A stretch of 64,000 nucleotides of DNA from Salvator merianae (GCA_003586115.2 QVOM02000025.1:82193137-82257136), one strand, 5' to 3'; shown: positions 43,259 to 54,029, counted from the first letter of the stretch. Notes: a model not told the origin generated them from the sequence alone. Translations and numbers: made by a program.

Positions 43259-46200
43259 CTGTAGGACAGCAAAGAAAAATATTTGTTCAGATTTTGCTGG
43301 TATAATGTACTAAGAATGTGTACTCCTACCTTGCATAATCCTATGGTTTGGTTTCCCACAAACCACCATATAGTACAGAACTGTGTTATGCAACAGTTGC
43401 ACAAAGGCCTAGTCTGCATTTTCACACACAGCAAAAAAAAACAGTGACTCAAAAACAGCTTAGAGATAGTAGTCTGTGGCTCTCATGTTCTCATCCCATC
43501 TCTAATCTAGCTTTTCTGGCCTAGAATGTTCATGACAGGGTGAAGAGACAGACTGGTGCGTGAACCATCTTGCCTACGGACCATGACCATGACTCTACTT
43601 ACTATGGGAGGCACCCAGTAATTTTTTATCTCTGCTTCTCTTCTTGTGGTGGCAGAAAGTGCCTTATGGTGATCACCCAGAGAGATCGCTGACTGAGGCA
43701 CAATCTACAAAAGGTGTGATTTTGTTGCCTTCAATGGAGGTGCCACAATCCCAGTTGAAAATGACCCCTCTGCTCTCAAACGTGAAGATGAGGAGGTGTC
43801 ATTTTCAGCGGCGATCTTGACGCTTCCCCCACATGCCCATTATGAAGCGGTCTCCATTTTGAAGTAGAGACACAGTCCACCTCTAAGCCACCTCAGATGT
43901 GCTTTTTTTACTGCATGTCAATGCAGACCTAGCCTACCAACATAAATCAATGGCATGAAAAGATGAGAGACAGTCAACCAGTGTAAGTCATGTGCATTGT
44001 GACAAGAATTTCCAAACATTAATGCCACTTGAGAGAGAGACCCACTCTATCAGTGTGACAAGAGCAAGATGGAAGTCTGGCCCAGTCTACCAAAGTAAGT
44101 CAATGGTACATGAGAGGCCAAATTGCATCACTGAAAAGTTCCAGGATTGCATCAAACAAAGGAAGTCACATTTTTTCAACCATGTAAAAACAAAACGTTG
44201 TTTTACAAGTGACCATTATTTAGTATGTAACACAAATTTCTCTTTCAAACATTTTAAGGCCCAGAACCTGCCTTACCTCTTTAATTGTCCTTCCTTGCTG
44301 GGAATTGATGTTGAGGCATCGTGTGTGCCCACGTCTTTTGAAAGTTACTCTGTAAGGCAGAACATTGAACAAATTAGAAATTCGAAAGAATCTTAGATCT
44401 TGATCATTTTGTGAGAGTTGATGCAAAGAAACATATTATGGCACAGTGGACTTTCTTTTCTTCTAAGGGTGTGATCACACACACAAAAATGGGCGCCTCT
44501 GAGATGCATTTGAGGCCCTTGGGACAGATGTAAAATATAGAAGAATCACTTAACTTGCACCCAAGCCTCTGTTTCTGTATCCTTTCTGCAGATACAAAAT
44601 ATAACTCTTAAGAGGAATAGGAGTTAAGGGTTGGATGAAGTGGAATGCTATGGAGGCTTCTAGCCAATCCCAGCCTGCTCCTGCCACTGACCAATCAGGT
44701 CCACAGAAAATCAGCCAGCAGCGGCCTATAGAAAGGTATGTCACCTGTTTTTTACTGTGTGACATGAGTTTTCCCCCCCTCATCCACAGATGGGGCAATC
44801 CCAGGAAAGAAACACCCCCCAAAACTTCTGTGTGATCACACCCTCAGTGTGGAACACCATGGCTTTATTACAATAAAAAGACTTTAGTCCTAAGCAGTTT
44901 AAGATATAGGACAATTCTCAGTTCACTTCTGACACACTGTGGTCTAAACTCTGTATAATCTGAGAGTTTATACACATAGCAAAAAAAAAAGTTCAATTTC
45001 CTTTTGTGTAAACGTGGTTAGAATTGTATTCCAATGCTGGATTTCTGTGGGCACCTCTAACTTCTGGCTCAGAAGAGAAAAGGGAAAAAACAGTGTCTAA
45101 AGGAACCACATGGTATATGTTTTCTAAAATATCTGGTGTGGATCAAGCTGTGGGCTTTCAGTATATTTACATTCCAGTTATTGATGGGCTTCATCTCTTT
45201 TTTGGCTGCATCTGTACACAGCAAAAAGATAGTCCAAATGTATTTTAGAGGTGGTAGCATCCACATGCTAGTGTTCCAATCCCACCACTAATCCGCATTC
45301 TAAAGTTATTTCTTATCTTTAAAGTGGATTAGAGGTAGGACAGGAACTCTTATCATCCATGTGCTACCACCTCTAAGCCACTTTTGAGCTACTTTTTAAA
45401 TGTTTGTGAATGCAGCCTGAGTCTCAGATCACTGAGAAATGGAAAGCGAAGTATTGTACATAAGAACATAAGGGAGTCTTGCTGGATCAGGCCACAGCCC
45501 ATCTAGTTCGACATCCCATCTCACATGGTGACCTACGTATTGCTTCTGGGCATTCTCAAGCAGAAGACAAAGGCAAAAACTTCACCTGCTGTTGAGTCCC
45601 TGGAAATGACCTTTAGGGGCATCATACTTGCCTCTTCAACCCAGAGGCAGTATTTAGGCATCCATTCTAGTAGCCATTGATACACCTGCCCTCCATGAAT
45701 TTGTCTAATTCTTTCTTAAAACTATCAGGCTGATTGCTGTCACCACCAGTTCTGGTAGCAAATTCCATAGTACAAAGCACAGACAAACCACAATTGCATC
45801 GCAACATAAAGACCAATAGGGGTTCTGATCAATGATAGACTTACACAAGCTCTTCCTGATCACAGCTGCTGCTTGGCGGGTGAAATTCAACTTTGGCAAC
45901 GTTCCTAATGTTGACAGAGTCAATCAGTTCTTTACTGCGGCATAGGCAACGTTGTCTCCTGGAGGTTGGCATGGCTGCAAAAGGCAAAACATTGATCCTG
46001 AATTATACTCTAACGCCCAAGTGAGAGATGTTTCTTTTGAAAGCCTTCTGTATGGACCAGAGGGTTTGCCAGCCCTCAAGGTCTTGTGGAATAACATTTG
46101 TCTCAACAACACTTGCTGTTGGTGGGAGTGGAAGCAAAATGCAGCCGAGCAGCTTTGCAATCTGGTTCCCTCAAGGTGCATTGGTTAATAGCTTCCATCA

Positions 46201-47434
46201 CCCCAAGAGCATAAAGGATCTAGAGGGTCCCTAGATAATAAATCAATCCCAGATGAAAGAGAAGAAAGTTCTACTATTTAAAAGTGCAGCAATGTCAAAA
46301 CAGCCTCTCAAATAAAGCAGAAAGAATGATAATACCTAAAGGAGCGTCTTCTCCCCTATCAACCTGCCCGTGCCTTAAGATCTGCAGATGAGGTCCTCCT
46401 GTTTGTACCACCGTCTTCAATAGCCAAAAGGGTGGGCACCCAGGATAGGGCCTTTTCAGTGGTGGCCCCCAGACTGTGGAACACTCTTCCCCCTGTGGTG
46501 CGTCAAGCTTCTTCACTTTACATCTTTAGGAGAGCAGTAAAGATGCACCTATTTACCCTTGCCTTTGGCTAAAGGTACAGCTTTCCCTCCCTACTTTCAG
46601 ACAACTGCTTTATTGCATGCCTTTTACATTCTCTTTTTCTTTTTTTTTTAATTGTTGTAACCTGCCCTAAGACCTTCATGTATAGGGTGGGATAAAAATG
46701 CAACAACAACAACAACAACAATAAATAAGTAACAGGGAGCTAAACAATAGACAGAACCAGGAGAGACTGCACACCAAGAGAGTTTCTTGGCAGCCTCCTG
46801 TGATGGCTTGCATGTGGTGTCTTTAAGGGATTAACAGCTGATTGTAATGAATGAAGCCAGGTAGCTGAAACAGAGACATCAATTATGGAGGTTTGTGGAA
46901 TGTTAGGGGGGAGAAAGAGAAGACCACACTGGAGCGGTGTGTTGATGTTCGAGGAGAGCGTGATAGATGGAAGAGAGAAGATTGCTGAACAAATCCTTTT
47001 CCACATAGTTAAAGCCAGATGCTGTGTTCTGTGTTCCCTTCTCCTTACTGAGCATACTTACGTACATCTCCCTTATCTAAAATGAACCCGCCACATCTCT
47101 TCCTTCGACAATGTGGAGATCTGGCAGTCCCTCACCTCAAATCTCTTTAAATAGGCCCATTCCAAATCCAGATCTTATTAGGCAAGAATGTACACAGTCT
47201 GTGCCTTGTTGCTAGACTCCATATCCCAGCATCCCTGACCATCAGTCACATGGTCTGCAGCAGATAGGAATTGGAATCTGACATCTGGAGGGCTATAGAT
47301 TTCCACCCTCCATCTCGACCCTCTTTTCTCAGCTGGCCAAACACATTCAATGAGCATAGAGAAAAAGACAAAATTATATTACCATGTATGAGAACTGCAC
47401 AAAGAACTATCAGGACTAGACTTTTTCGGAGCAT
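43235..47434 (-). CDS. CXCL9/10/11-like: CXCL-B: ELR-negative CXC chemokine, CXCL9/10/11 type (complete, 4 exons)
   Basis: A secreted CXC chemokine of 92 aa from exons 47434-47383, 45974-45845, 44349-44277 and 43258-43235. Signal peptide: MLRKSLVLIVLCAVLIH. Mature part: AMPTSRRQRCLC with CXC at Cys27/Cys29 and no ELR, Cys55 (PPSSSCD), Cys72 (HTRCLNI) and the basic end EAIMKKKK. Intron phases are 1, 2, 0; CXCL-A has 1, 2, 2. All joins use GT-AG sites and the frame stays open throughout. The usual CLNP after the fourth cysteine is CLNI here. The RCLC core resembles recalled CXCL11, but orthology is unresolved. It differs strongly from CXCL-A, so this is not a recent tandem copy. Introns of 1.0-1.5 kb are filled with TIR elements, an L3-type LINE end and an L2-like end. 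CXCR3-ligand function is inferred from family and promoter. Confidence 0.9.
43395..43937. repeat. TIR element, family T7
   Basis: Left AGGCCTAGTCTGCATTTTCAC then poly(A) and CTCAAAAACAGCTTAGAG. Right TCTAAGCCACCTCAGATGTG then poly(T) and GCAGACCTAGCCT. In CXCL-B intron 3. Confidence 0.6.
44277..44349 (-). CDS. CXCL-B exon 3 (fourth cysteine)
   Basis: Completes Val61, then VTFKRRGHTRCLNINSQQG and RTIKE. Acceptor cttacag, donor GAG/gtaagg, phase 0. Confidence 0.92.
44464..44847. mobile_element. TIR element, family T8
   Basis: Left AAGGGTGTGATCACACACAC, right TGTGTGATCACACCCTCA. In CXCL-B intron 2. Confidence 0.7.
44935..45421. repeat. TIR element, family T7
   Basis: Poly(A) near the left end and CTCTAAGCCACTTTTGAGC ... 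GTGAATGCAGCCTGA at the right. In CXCL-B intron 2. Confidence 0.55.
45460..45830 (-). repeat. CR1-like (L3-type) LINE
   Basis: Inverse L3-type end in CXCL-B intron 2, running up to about 15 bp from exon 2. Carries the same extra segment as 37865-38230. Confidence 0.75.
45845..45974 (-). CDS. CXCL-B exon 2 (CXC motif)
   Basis: Codons 18 (split) to 61 (split). Acceptor tttgcag, donor GT/gtaagt. Encodes RRQRCLC and ends ...SSSCDQEEL. An L3-type LINE remnant ends close by inside intron 2. Confidence 0.92.
46335..46735 (+). repeat. L2-like LINE 3' end with (CAA)n
   Basis: Decayed reading 'AFSVVAPRLWNTLPPVVRQA' (about 46450-46510) and tail AACCTGCCCTAAGACCTTCA, then (CAA)n at 46700-46720. In CXCL-B intron 1. 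Confidence 0.75.
46736..47290 (-). repeat. Unclassified insertion in CXCL-B intron 1 (LTR-like?)
   Basis: On the minus strand a TGTGGCGGGTTC start at about 47094 is LTR-like but has no partner. The piece 47190-47290 resembles another L2-like tail. Confidence 0.25.
47383..47434 (-). CDS. CXCL-B exon 1 (signal peptide)
   Basis: Seventeen codons plus one base; donor CATG/gtaata, phase 1. Strongly hydrophobic after Lys4. Confidence 0.88.
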
Positions 47435-47508
47435 CTTCGAGCGTTCTGGGTTCTGTTGCTGATGGTGGAGGAAGAATTCTAATGTGAGATAGCAATCCTG
47501 GGTACGGT

Positions 47509-47516
47509 ATTTATTG
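47509..47516 (-). promoter_or_regulatory. TATA-like box of CXCL-B
   Basis: AATAAATA on the minus strand, 75-82 bp upstream of the start codon. Weaker than that of CXCL-A. Confidence 0.5.
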
Positions 47517-47546
47517 GCTGCATATCCCTAGTGCCGACATCCTCTG

Positions 47547-47556
47547 GGGAATTCCC
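47547..47556 (-). promoter_or_regulatory. NF-kappaB site in the CXCL-B promoter
   Basis: GGGAATTCCC, a palindromic perfect kappa-B site, 113-122 bp upstream of the start codon. Confidence 0.75.
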
Positions 47557-47567
47557 TCTCCCACCAC

Positions 47568-47577
47568 TTTCATTTTC
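47568..47577 (-). promoter_or_regulatory. ISRE in the CXCL-B promoter
   Basis: GAAAATGAAA on the minus strand, 134-143 bp upstream of the start, immediately beyond the kappa-B site. A second IRF-like GAAAGAAACT sits at 47592-47601. Confidence 0.7.
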
Positions 47578-47864
47578 TGTTCCTTGAATATAGTTTCTTT
47601 CAGTGATTAGTTCAGCTCCACCCACAAAATGCCCAGGGTAATGTCTCAGGCTGAAGGTTGCATTTCTGTCTTTTCCTGCCAATTCTTAAAAATCAGGTGT
47701 TCTGTTAGCTCTGTAGTACAATTTCCCATTTTTTAAGCTTCACTTTCCAGTCTGCAGCATAACAGTGTTAGAACAGACTTCCTTTAAAAGACAGCAATCC
47801 CCAGTTTTGAAAGGCATTCTCTCTCGTTTCCTTCTCTGTGAGATGATGTGCTCTATTTGCAAAG

Positions 47865-48110
47865 GCAAATCACTTCTGTATCCCTGCCAAGAAAACTGCA
47901 TAGAGGTGCCCATGGAGTCTGGGAGCGACTGTAGCTCAGTGATAGAGCAAACTACCTGGAGAGCAGGGGGTTGTCAGTTCAATCCCCCCTCCCCTCCCCA
48001 GAAATACGGAATGGCAACCCACTTCTGTATTTCTGCCAAGAAAACTGCATATGGGTGTGCACAGGTGTAGACTCTGTGGCACCCAACAACAGCAACAACC
48101 ATGAGAAAGC
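47865..48110 (+). mobile_element. tRNA-derived SINE (family S2)
   Basis: CGACTGTAGCTCAGTGATAG is an A-box head and GTCAGTTCAATCCC a B-box. Flanked by TGTATCCCTGCCAAGAAAAC and TGTATTTCTGCCAAGAAAAC, one on each side. Not a functional tRNA: the acceptor stem does not close. Confidence 0.65.
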
Positions 48111-48834
48111 TTTGTTTTAAGTTACCCATCAATTTAGAACCAGGCCTCCAGAAACATCCAGATATTCTTTTTCATAACTGACCATCTTCTTTTCAGTCTG
48201 TCTGAGACACTGCTGGCTAGGAAAGAGCTTGTGTTGTGAAACATTCAGTATTTTGACTGTGCTTTGAGTGTCTGTAAAAGAGTGTCCTCACAGTTTTCAG
48301 ACAGTGTACCCAAAACGCTAGTGCTCTATTCTGTTTGGAAGATGTTAAGAGTCAAAAGAAAACTCTGGATCTGAGATCAGAGCTAAACCTGTAACTGATG
48401 CATTTAATTCTAATTCTCACATTGTATCTGATAGAAGAAAACAAAGTGGTTTGTCAATCACAACTCTATTTCTATTAAGGCATTAAACTAATCAGGAAAA
48501 GTAAGATAATAAGTTGAAGGCTGTTTGAAGTAAATGTGATATAAAGATCCTTAAGCATAAGTTCTGGATGGCTAGTTCGGGGAAACCCACAGAGAATGAT
48601 TAATCTGTACCGAAAACACATTAAAGATGAGGGCAGAGACTTTCACTTTCAACTGCCTATGAGTTTTGCATTGTCTGGAGGTGAATTTAGTGGTGTCTTA
48701 CAGGGTGAAGTGCTGCCCACCACCAGCATGGCCTATCATGCCTTGGGCCAGCATGGCATACGATAGCCCATGCCTTGCAGAAAGGTCCTATAAAGGATTG
48801 ACCCTATTCTCACTTACACAACAAGGAGGTACTA
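48111..48834. other. Intergenic, nothing recognised
   Basis: AT-rich; no repeat or gene recognised. Confidence 0.4.
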
Positions 48835-49440
48835 GAAACAATGGGATGAAACTTTAAGGGAGGAGATACAGGCTAGATATGAGAAAAAACTTTCTGGTAC
48901 AGTAAGGGTGATCAGTCAATGCAATAGATTGCCACAGGAGGTGGTGAGCTTTCCTTCGCTGGAGGTCTTCAAGGCACTGGCGTAGCAAGGGGGGTGCACG
49001 GGGGGCGGTGCGCACCGGGCGGCGCCTTGTTGGGGGCGGCGCCCGCCTTTGAGCTGGGCCCTCCCGCCCACCCTGCGTCCGGTTGGCCTTTAGGCGGCTT
49101 ACCGGCACGTCCGCCGCTCGCCCGCCCCGCCCGCCGCTCGCTCGCCTCGCTCGCTCACCGTGCCGGCTGGCGTGCGCGCGCGCGGCCATCATTACGGTGG
49201 CAGCGGGAGTAGGCGTCCTGCAGGGCGGGGCGTCCTGCAGGGCGGGGCGTCCTGCTCAGCTGTCGCCGTTCGGTCCGCCCCGGGTGGCGGAACATATAGC
49301 TACGCCGCTGCTTCAAGGAGATGCTGGAGAGACATTTGTCTGGAATGGTTTAGTGAATGTTGCATTGAGGAGAGGGTTGGACTCGATGACCCTGGAGATC
49401 CCTTCCAACTCTATGATTCTTTGATTCTATGATTCTATGA
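48835..49440 (+). mobile_element. CR1 LINE 3' end, split by a hAT-like element
   Basis: Left part to GGTCTTCAAGG, right part from CTTCAAGGAGATGCTGG to the ATTCTATGA repeats near 49440. Confidence 0.9.
48975..49310 (+). mobile_element. GC-rich non-autonomous hAT-like element, copy 2
   Basis: Exact 8-bp duplication CTTCAAGG (48967-48974, 49311-49318). Ends CACTGGCGTAGC ... GCTACGCCGCTG. Interior CpG-dense with a CGTCCTGCAGGGCGGGG minisatellite (about 49215-49255). Confidence 0.87.
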
Positions 49441-50754
49441 TTTAGTTGCCACGAACTACTGTGTAGTAATTTAGACACATGGTTACCAGCACATAGACAA
49501 CAGTGTGCTCATTTTCATGTGAGTTGCATAAATTTGTGTCTCGACTACCTTTTGCTGTACCTATTGTTTTTTTTTTAGTTAAAGTAATTTTTAAATTTAT
49601 TTTACATTGATATCATCACAGTCAAGCAGGTAACAATGCATTATGCAAATTAATGTTTTATAGATCAATACGAACAAATGCTCATGTAAGTAAACAAAAT
49701 TGATTTACAGTATGTCAATTTTACATTCATCTTAATTTAAGGGAAGGAAACTATACCAATCTGATCATGAAACCGTCTGCATGTTTTTAGCTTCTTCAGA
49801 ATTGGTGTCCATAATCCCACAACTGATGTCTTTTTATGTGATGCCTGCATTTTAAACAGTTGTTCTATTATAAATTCATCAAAACAAAATTGCCACAAAA
49901 TATTATGCCTCTCCTTTGAGCACAGTTTGTCAGCATTTTTCTAATTGCGAGTTTTGAGTAATTGTGCAGCAGTATTCATAAATTTCATTAAATGTGCATT
50001 TTCTGGAGAGATGTTTTTATCAGGAAGTAATCTCAACAGAGTAGCCTCCATGTAAATTTTAATAGGGTATTGTAAGATTTTTTTGCATCTGTCTCTCAAA
50101 TCTTTTTCCAGAAGATTTTAGCTGCTGACAATGCTACCACATATGTATATGTGACATTTTTGGAGTCAGCTTCTTCAATTATTATTATTAAGGGACTTAT
50201 TTATTCTAGCCATTTTCATCGGAGCCATGTATCATTTTTTTGCTGTACCTATTCCGAGCCCAGAAGTTCCTTTTTAGCTGTTTTGCTCTCTGCTCTCCAC
50301 TTACAAGCAGAACCAGACACCAGTGCTTGCATTAATTTTGTCTGGTTATTCATTGACTGGTGCCCTGTGTCTGTTATTTACAGGGAAGAAATTAATCTGC
50401 AAGTACTGGTATTTAGATTCCCTTGTAACTGACTGAGCAACTGACTGAGGAAACCCCCTTCACCTTTATCCGCAGTTCTGCTGGACTTCTTTTACCCATC
50501 AGAAATTCGGAACCCCCTTTGCTACTTCAGTCTTCTCCAGGAGCAGCCTTAGATGCCGGTTCAAACTCTTAATTTTTTAAGTAGAATAAGTATTTGAATC
50601 TTATGCATGTATCCAAGGGTTGCCTGTGGAATCAGAACCCCCCTTTGGAAGTATTAAGATATTGGGATGGATAAGGTAATTCCACAGATACAAAAAGCAG
50701 CTCCATTTGGAATTAGCAACATTGTTTGAAGATACTCACTTAGCATTAGCAGAT
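49441..50754. other. Intergenic; possible LINE fragment at 49800-50140 (minus)
   Basis: The minus strand near 50120-49930 reads LSAAKIFWKKDLRDRCKKIL, then KIYMEATLLRLL; it looks protein-derived but is not identified. The rest is unassigned. Confidence 0.3.
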
Positions 50755-50975
50755 GTATCAGATGGCTGCTAGAATGGATGCCTGTACTGCCTCCAGGGTG
50801 GAGAGACAGGCAGGATGCCTCTAGAGGCCATTTGCAGGGCGTTGAGAGCAGGTGAAGGTTTTGCCTTTGACTTCTGCTTGCGAATGCCCGGAAGCAATTG
50901 ATGGGCCACTGTGTGAGACAGGATGTTGACTAGATGGGCTGTAGCCTGGTCTAGTAGGGCTTCTCTTAATTCATG
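50755..50975 (+). repeat. CR1-like (L3-type) LINE 3' end, first of a pair
   Basis: ATGGCTGCTAGAATGGATGCC through GGTCTAGTAGGGCTTCTCTTA. Confidence 0.8.
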
Positions 50976-51225
50976 GAGGACAAATATATCAAATGACTAC
51001 TAGAATGGATGCTTAGATACTGCCTCCAGGGTGGAGAGACAGACAGGATGCCTCTAAAGGCCATTTGCAGGGAATCGAGAGCAGGTGAAGGTTTTGCCTT
51101 TGACTTCTGCCTGAGAATGCCCCAGAAGCAACTGATGGGTCACTGTGTAAGACAGGATGCTGGACTAGATGGGCCATGCCCAAGCCAGCAGGGCTCCTCT
51201 TCTATTCTTATGTATCTTGTCTGCC
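50976..51225 (+). repeat. CR1-like (L3-type) LINE 3' end, second of a pair
   Basis: A tandem near-repeat of the preceding entry: TGACTACTAGAATGGATGC through AGCAGGGCTCCTCTTC. Confidence 0.8.
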
Positions 51226-51229
51226 ATCT

Positions 51230-51485
51230 GTTCGCGTAATCATTCTTCTTGCAAAATACCCGTATGTTAGCAAACACGGGGAAAAGACAAAAGGAAGAGG
51301 GTGGGCGCTTGCTAACATCCAGGTATTTTGCAAGAGGAACAACTCTGTGAACAGACAGCAGAAGAGGTAAGAGCCCGGTATTGTCCTAGGATTGCCCCCT
51401 GCCATCTGACAGGGACTACAAGAGTTGAATGTGGGTTTTAAGGAAGATCCTACAATTTCCCCTTTGCTTTCTGGAGGCACCATCA
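51230..51485. repeat. TIR family T3, internal hairpin
   Basis: CTTGCAAAATACCCGTATG ... GTATTTTGCAAGAGG inverted arms (51247-51350). Confidence 0.5.
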
Positions 51486-51917
51486 GTGGTGCTTAACCTT
51501 TTTGTTTGGCATTGCAAGCTTTTGATTATGTACCGCTGTTCTTATTACATTTGTACTGTTTAAATGCTGTCTGCTAATTGCCCTGGAATTTTGATGTAGG
51601 GCAGTGTAAACATCCAATCAAGTCAATTTAATTCATTTCTGCAGGTTAACGTTTATTGGAGCCATGGAGAATAAACCTTTGCAAAGACTCCCAAACTGGG
51701 GGAAAGTAGCAGGAACAGAATTGCTTAGCCGCAGTACGCAGCTACCATGAAAAAGCGCTTCTTTCTAATAATTCTGAATAAAGGTACAGTTATACTGAAA
51801 AATCCAGTCTTAAATCTTATAAGATAAGGCAGAAATCCTATTCCTAATATTGTAAATGTCCATTAAATCTTTCTATATAACTTACCTCCAGACAATGACA
51901 GGAAATTTCAGAATCTT

Positions 51918-52045
51918 GGCCCCATCCAGACAGGGGAAATATAGCATCATTATGGTTGTGCTATAGCAGGATTGCCACATATATCTGTGGCAATCTCACC
52001 ATAGTTCTGCTATATCCTCCCTAAAATGTGTGATATTTATTGTGG
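51918..52045. repeat. TIR family T3, short copy
   Basis: CCCCATCCAGACAGGGGAAATA and hairpin GATTGCCACATATATCTGTGGCAATC (51970-51995). Confidence 0.5.
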
Positions 52046-52084
52046 GAAAACCTGAAAAAAAGCAGCCACTCATGCTTCAGGCCG

Positions 52085-52785
52085 GTGCAGATGAGAAGAG
52101 GTCCCTCCCATTCGCACTGATTTTAATTAAAACGTACCTGAAGCTGGTCGTCCTCCGCGTGAGTGCGAACGCTCCGTCGCCCTGTTCATTTCCGCGCCTG
52201 CCGCGTCCGCTGGACGTCCCTCCCTCCCATGCTCGCAATCGGCGGAGCGCTCCGTCCCAGCGGCGTCACTTCCGCGGCGACGGAAAGGAACTACGTATCG
52301 TACTCCGTAGTCAACGAGACGAAGACGGAGCTGAGATACGGAGCGGAGACGAAGCGGGGACGAAGTGGGGACGAAGTGGGTATGCAGTACAGTACAAAGC
52401 GGGGACGAAGCGGGGACGAAGTACAGAACACAGTGGGTATGAAGTACAAAACGAAGTGGGTACGAAGTACAGTACGAAGTCGGTGGCGGCTTCGTAGTGA
52501 GGAGCAGCACATGCGGGAAATGACCACATCCGCCGACGTCAGAGCGACGGAAGGGAACCCCGAGATGAACGGAGTGCGAAAGCACCGTGCCCGATCCTCG
52601 CCCCGTCGCGCAGGTTGGAATCAAGACAGGTAAGTACTTGTCTTGCCTTACCCAGCTTCGGGTTGGGTTTGGGTACGGAGTGGTTCGGTTCGGGTGAGGC
52701 GCGCGCCCGTGGCAGTGCAAAAGCTCCGTTCTAGCGAGCGGACAAGAACGGTCTACCGCTACAGTGCGAAAAGGCCCACTGTCTC
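52085..52785. mobile_element. TIR element, family T6, with an internal minisatellite
   Basis: Right end CTACAGTGCGAAAAGGCCCACT. Shares GGTAAGTACTTGTCTTGCC (about 52628-52648, inverted at 40950-40980) with the copy at 40893. At 52335-52490 it contains a GGGACGAAG-type array with a unit of about 10-20 bp (GCGGGGACGAAG, GTACAGTACGAAG variants). The minisatellite keeps a 197-codon minus-strand frame open. Confidence 0.55.
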
Positions 52786-53275
52786 TTCAGCTGGTGATAG
52801 TTCCAGAGGGGCTTTTCTCTGGATTATTGCTTGCAGCTATGATATTCAGCCAGTATCTGGAGCCGGCCTTTGTTTAGATCCCATAATTGTTTTTCACTGC
52901 CCCTGCCAATTGGCAGGAGGCAATTCTGGGGCAAACCTGAGCACTTACCTTGTCTGTCATTTCCTCGCAGAATCACTGCTCTTTCAAAAGTACCTGGATG
53001 TAGGAAGTTCCCGCCCTCTTCCCTTTGGTTTTTTTCATACACTTCCTACATCCAGGTACTTTTGCAAGACCAGTTATTCTATAAGCAAATAACAAACAAG
53101 GTAAGCAATCTGGCATGGTGGAAAATCTGGTGTTAAGATTTTCCATCGTGCCTTTATTTTGTTTTTCTATGCCCTATCCGGGAATATCTTGGGATTGCCA
53201 CAGGGATGTGTGGCAATCCCAATATAGCCCTGGGAAAATCACAGTTTTAAATCCCATCTGGAGGCTTCTTTGGAA
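52786..53275. repeat. TIR element, family T3 with hairpin
   Basis: AAAAGTACCTGGATGTAGGAAG and its inverse CTTCCTACATCCAGGTACTTTT pair exactly over 22 bp (52986-53065). Then GGGATTGCCACAGGG...GTGTGGCAATCCC. Confidence 0.7.
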
Positions 53276-54029
53276 AAGTTTATCAACATGATCTTTGATA
53301 TAGTACTACGCAGCTGTTTTGCAGCCAAAATGAGAGCATTTGCCAGACAGATTACATAGTTACTTCCTCGGATCACTTTCAAAATAAAAAAAAAGTCAAG
53401 GCTTGTGAAAGCAGATGTTACAGCAAAGTTGGAAGTTGAATAAAAACTGAAGGAAAGCAGAGCAGATGGGGAAGTCCCACATGTAGGCTTTTCCTACACG
53501 TAGATACTCAAGAATTCATATGATTTCCGGGGCAGCCATTTCTCCAAATATGAACATGGAAAATATCAACAGGAAAACCTTAAAAGGACTTACTGTAGTT
53601 TTGCCTATTTTAGCTCTGTAAATCCAAAAAAAAATATCACTGCAACTGGGCTGCTAATTTATATTTGCCCATCCTGCGATATCCATACATTTATGCATGG
53701 TTCCTATGTGCAAATGTAGCTGAATGAATCCAGGCTACTATATGTTTGACGCAACACTCAGAAAAAAGAAAGGACACAAAAATTAAAGAATTCCTTCGAC
53801 TGCACCCAGATGGTGGAATTCTTTGCACATACAACTTAACTTTCCTGGTGATAAGGATTTCTGAGCACACTGCGACTTACTTTTGAGCAGACATCAGGAT
53901 ATCCTGCCAGAGACCTTCTGTCTAAAAGGTACAAGGTTTAGGGTTTTAGCTCCAAAATGCCAAATTAATTTTATGAGGGCCAATCTGAAGCTGGAATCAG
54001 GAGGTGAGAACTTAGACATCGGGCCATGG
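53276..54029. other. Intergenic, nothing recognised
   Basis: No gene or clear repeat. Confidence 0.35.

Noticed and set aside
47931..48000. Possible tRNA gene
   Set aside because: A and B boxes are present but the acceptor stem does not pair and the same text recurs as a SINE elsewhere in the window.
48994..49424. Possible CpG-island first exon with long GC-rich frames
   Set aside because: It is a hAT-like element with exact target duplications inside a CR1.
52127..52720. 197-codon minus-strand frame, the longest but one in the window
   Set aside because: Kept open by a tandem repeat inside a TIR element; low-complexity Ser/Tyr/Phe text, no domain.
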